The notes beneath the pieces were generated by a model. The model had not been told where the DNA came from. It did no database searches and saw only the letters and a list, made by a program, of their open reading frames with translations. A DNA stretch of 48,294 nucleotides. Origin: Pseudoalteromonas sp. S2755. GTDB taxonomy: Bacteria; Pseudomonadota; Gammaproteobacteria; Enterobacterales; Alteromonadaceae. Where the stretch lies: assembly GCF_005886535.1 (NCBI RefSeq), contig NZ_PNDS01000063.1, positions 1 to 48,294 of the forward strand. The letters are read 5' to 3'. Positions 45,819-48,294 of the stretch are shown one piece after another. A program made the position numbers and the translations under genes. Each line of letters begins with the position of its first letter. Position 1 is the first letter of the stretch.

Positions 45819-47497
45819 TACAGTACTCCTTTATCAATCTGTTCAGCCAACCAAGTCGAGTTGCGCATTGCTAACGTCATAATAGTTAACGTACAGTTTT
45901 TATGAGGGTTCGACGCAAAGACACCGGCATCCATCACAAATAGATTGTCACAGTCCCATGTTTGACCCCACTGATTCGTTACCGATTCTTTTGCTGAACT
46001 GCCCATTCTCGTCGTGCCGACCTCATGAATGATCTCACCGCCTTTTGAAATGGCTTTTACCGCAGGTGGTAGCTCGCCCACTTCGGCACCCATGTTCTCA
46101 AGGATCTGTTTCGCGGTTTTGAGACCATGCTCGATTTGCTTGAGCTCTCTGTCAGACCATTTGAAATGGAACTTAGCAACCGGGATCCCCCATTTATCTT
46201 TGACGTTTTCGTCAATTTCCATGTAAGAATCTTTATTCGGTAGCATTTCTCCGCGCAGTGCAAATCCAACATAGGAACCATAAGCGTCACGCACTTGTTG
46301 CTTTAACTTGGGGCCATAACCTTGTTTATTGCCAGACACGCCAGAGCCCGGTTGATTAAAGCCGCTGCTAATTTCAAAGTGATAGCCGCGTGGGAAATTA
46401 AGCTCACCTTTCTCATGGGCTTTGTGTCCCCACCAAGGAATAAAAAGGTGGTTACCGGTGTGGCCGTCTTCGTTATAACGTGGGCGGCCTTTTAACGCAG
46501 GGATTTGTGCACCAAGCCAAGCACCGGTAGAGTCCATTAGATTGCGACCTACCTGACCACTTGAGTTTGCAAGTCCCTTGGGATGTTTTGCATGTTTGGA
46601 ATTAAGCAAAATACGGGCAGATTCACAGGCGCTGGCCGCCAAAATCACCACATCTGCATTGAGTGCATGTTCTTGCGCAGACTTTTTATCGACGTAAGTC
46701 ACACCAGTTACTTTGCCATCTTCATTCACCGCGACCGACTTCACCATGGCATCGGTGATCACTTCAAGGTTCCCTGTCGCTTTGGCCATAGGAATAAGCG
46801 AAGTTGTGGTTTGGAATGCCGCACCAATTGAGCAACCATGGCCACAAGGTGTGGCGTAAAAACACGCTAAGCGGTCGTCTTTATTGCGAGTCAGCACAGC
46901 TCTGTGCATAGGAACCGCTGGGATCCCCATTTTTTTCGCGGCGGCTGCAACCAATAATTCGGGTACTCTTGGTGTTGGTGGTGGCTGTAACACGCCAGGC
47001 GCAGAAGGGGGCATGTCATCCAAGCCTGTATTAGTACCACAGATCCCAACTATTTCTTCTGTTTTGTCATACCAAGGCGCAATGTCTTGATATTCAAACG
47101 GCCAATCAGCGCCATGCCCGTCACGGCTTTTGCCCTTAAAGTCATGTTCACTAAAACGCAGCGAGTAGCGACCCCAGTGATTGGTGCGGCCACCGAGCAT
47201 ACGTGCACGCCACCAATAAAAATCGGTGTTTTCAGCGCGCGTGTATGGTTCATCTGGTACTTGCCAACCGCCATCAATTGTCGCGTCGTAAAACCCAAAG
47301 TTCTTATCCTTATTGCCAGCGCCCATGAGTGGGGCTTCGCTATTTCGGCGGAACATCGGGCTTTCTGTTTTTGGGTCGTAATTTCGACCAGCTTCTAGCA
47401 TTAAAACTTTGTGGCCTAGCTTAGTGAGTGTATAAGCGGCCATTGCGCCACCAGCACCTGAGCCAACGACCAATACTTTATGATCAAATGTTGCCAT
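45818..47497 (-). CDS. GMC-family FAD sugar dehydrogenase
   Basis: A 559-residue flavoprotein. The N-terminal FAD motif VVGSGAGGAMAAYTL and the C-terminal HEVGTTRMG and NPHKNCTL motifs (catalytic His / His-Asn) mark the GMC_oxred_C family. Three Cys at 212, 218 and 222 (CFYATPCGHGC) are spaced as in dehydrogenases with a 3Fe-4S cluster that pass electrons to a cytochrome. There is no signal peptide; it would ride out with the Tat-bearing subunit encoded next. Probable reaction: oxidation of a sugar C3 hydroxyl to a 3-keto group, inferred from the DUF1080 and isomerase neighbours. Confidence 0.88.
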   Translation of the reverse strand: MATFDHKVLVVGSGAGGAMAAYTLTKLGHKVLMLEAGRNYDPKTESPMFRRNSEAPLMGAGNKDKNFGFYDATIDGGWQVPDEPYTRAENTDFYWWRARMLGGRTNHWGRYSLRFSEHDFKGKSRDGHGADWPFEYQDIAPWYDKTEEIVGICGTNTGLDDMPPSAPGVLQPPPTPRVPELLVAAAAKKMGIPAVPMHRAVLTRNKDDRLACFYATPCGHGCSIGAAFQTTTSLIPMAKATGNLEVITDAMVKSVAVNEDGKVTGVTYVDKKSAQEHALNADVVILAASACESARILLNSKHAKHPKGLANSSGQVGRNLMDSTGAWLGAQIPALKGRPRYNEDGHTGNHLFIPWWGHKAHEKGELNFPRGYHFEISSGFNQPGSGVSGNKQGYGPKLKQQVRDAYGSYVGFALRGEMLPNKDSYMEIDENVKDKWGIPVAKFHFKWSDRELKQIEHGLKTAKQILENMGAEVGELPPAVKAISKGGEIIHEVGTTRMGSSAKESVTNQWGQTWDCDNLFVMDAGVFASNPHKNCTLTIMTLAMRNSTWLAEQIDKGVL

Positions 47498-47499
47498 GG

Positions 47500-48195
47500 T
47501 TACAGCTCCTTGATCTTAATGTTTTTGAACCAAACTTTGTCGCCGTGATCTTGCAAGCCGATGTGGCCTTTTTTACCTTCAGCAAACCCTTGCCATGTTG
47601 CAAATTTACTGTTCTTAACCAAAGCATTCCAAGTGGTGCTGCCAATCACGATACTCGTCGTGCTTACACCATTTTGCCAAACTTGTAGGTGGCTATCTTG
47701 CAGCTTAATACGAACTTGGTTCCAAACTTCAGCAGGTTTATGTGCCGTACTTGGTGCGGCGAACAGGTCATAAATAGAACCTGCAAGGTGAGAGTCTATT
47801 TTATTGTCTGGGTGTTCTTTGTTATCTAGAATTTGGATTTCCGGGGCGTGGGAGTAAATTGCACCGCCTTTTTCATCCGCCAATACAAAGATCCCACTGT
47901 TGCCTTTTTTAGAAATCTTCCAATCGAGCTGGAGCTCAAAATTCTGATACTGTTTTTTGGTCAGAATATCGCCGCCACCACCTTGGGTAAGTGTCATCGC
48001 GCCGTCCTCAACTTGCCACTGGCTATTTAGGCCGTCACTTTTAAAGTTGCGCCATTGCGACATATCTTTGCCATCGAATAGCAGTTGCCATCCAGCTTGT
48101 TGTTCTTGCGGGCTCAATTGGTTGTCAGTTGTACTAGCGCAAGCCGCACAACTAACGGCCAATGCCAGCGTTAGTATTTTTATAGAGTTGAGCAT
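47500..48195 (-). CDS. DUF1080 lipoprotein (3-keto-disaccharide hydrolase/lyase family)
   Basis: A 231-residue protein with a lipoprotein-type signal (LALAVSCAAC) and a DUF1080 concanavalin-like jelly roll: GWQLLFDGKDMSQWRNF, FELQLDWKISKKGNSGIF, EIQILDN and WNQVRIKLQDSHLQVWQNG. The Pfam family is named for 3-keto-disaccharide hydrolase, and members cleave 3-keto-glycosides. The start is ATG at 48195, with GAGG eight bases upstream; a GTG at 48216 lacks one. It opens the reverse-strand cluster and is 2 bases from the GMC gene. Confidence 0.87.
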   Translation of the reverse strand: MLNSIKILTLALAVSCAACASTTDNQLSPQEQQAGWQLLFDGKDMSQWRNFKSDGLNSQWQVEDGAMTLTQGGGGDILTKKQYQNFELQLDWKISKKGNSGIFVLADEKGGAIYSHAPEIQILDNKEHPDNKIDSHLAGSIYDLFAAPSTAHKPAEVWNQVRIKLQDSHLQVWQNGVSTTSIVIGSTTWNALVKNSKFATWQGFAEGKKGHIGLQDHGDKVWFKNIKIKEL

Positions 48196-48236
48196 ATTGG
48201 AACCTCGTCTGTTCACTTTTTACTTGTTGCTACATA

Positions 48237-48294
48237 TACCAATTAGTCTTAATACTTGCTCAATTTGAAGGAGCAAATCTGACGCTAACTGCGT
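48237..48294 (+). repeat. MITE-like element, copy 2 (cut by window end)
   Basis: From TACCAATTAG the 58 visible bases match 32697-32754 except for one base (T to G). Same orientation as copy 1. It begins 42 bases upstream of the DUF1080 start. The rest lies beyond the window. Confidence 0.88.

Overview
The window looks like a chromosome segment of a marine gammaproteobacterium of the order Alteromonadales, most likely Pseudoalteromonas. This is judged from protein sequences, moderate GC and gene order (rpsT / murJ-ribF-ileS-lspA-fkpB-ispH; bamD / rluD-pgeF-clpB; corB-like, ypjD / ffh ... rpsP-rimM-trmD-rplS, tyrA). No database search was run. No rRNA, tRNA, CRISPR array or intact transposase was seen.

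Layout. (1) 1-5426: SOS mutagenesis cassette imuA-imuB-dnaE2 behind a perfect LexA box. (2) 5543-6489: a small unknown membrane protein gene diverging from a stand-alone CheY-like receiver. (3) 6582-14556: rpsT (TTG start, reverse strand), then the essential block murJ-ribF-ileS-lspA-fkpB-ispH. (4) 14570-23176: a LytS/AlgZ-type kinase and LytTR/AlgR-type regulator coupled to ispH, then the type IV minor pilin operon pilV-pilW-pilX-pilY1-pilE, with two FimT/FimU-like pilin genes facing it from the other strand. (5) 23314-31888: glnB, bamD, rluD-pgeF-clpB (clpB with a sigma-32-like promoter), an MDR oxidoreductase and gshA. (6) 32019-41912: a lytic transglycosylase-like lipoprotein, a 208-bp terminal-inverted-repeat element, a CBS/CorC membrane protein, ypjD, ffh, a tannase-family esterase inserted between ffh and rpsP, then rpsP-rimM-trmD-rplS and tyrA. 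(7) 41913-44135: an accessory islet with REP-like repeats, a decayed REP-associated tyrosine transposase, two GIY-YIG proteins, a truncated SEC-C-type reading frame, a 30-bp direct repeat and palindromes resembling integron attC sites. (8) 44136-48195: a periplasmic sugar-oxidation cluster (DUF1080, GMC oxidoreductase, gluconate-dehydrogenase subunit-3-like protein, TIM-barrel isomerase), consistent with 3-keto-glycoside metabolism. (9) 48237-48294: a second copy of the element from (6), cut by the window end.

How the genes fit together. Most of the window is housekeeping: translation (rpsT, ileS, ffh, rpsP, rimM, trmD, rplS, rluD), envelope building (murJ, lspA, bamD, pgeF), isoprenoid, flavin and glutathione synthesis, and heat shock. 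Three systems stand out as adaptive: the SOS mutasome, the pilus-tip operon with an adjacent AlgZ/AlgR-like pair, and the 3-keto-sugar cluster. The islet at 41.9-44.1 kb and the 208-bp element are the least explained parts. The element's terminal repeat supplies the stop codon of the CBS-protein gene, and a second copy lies directly upstream of the sugar cluster.
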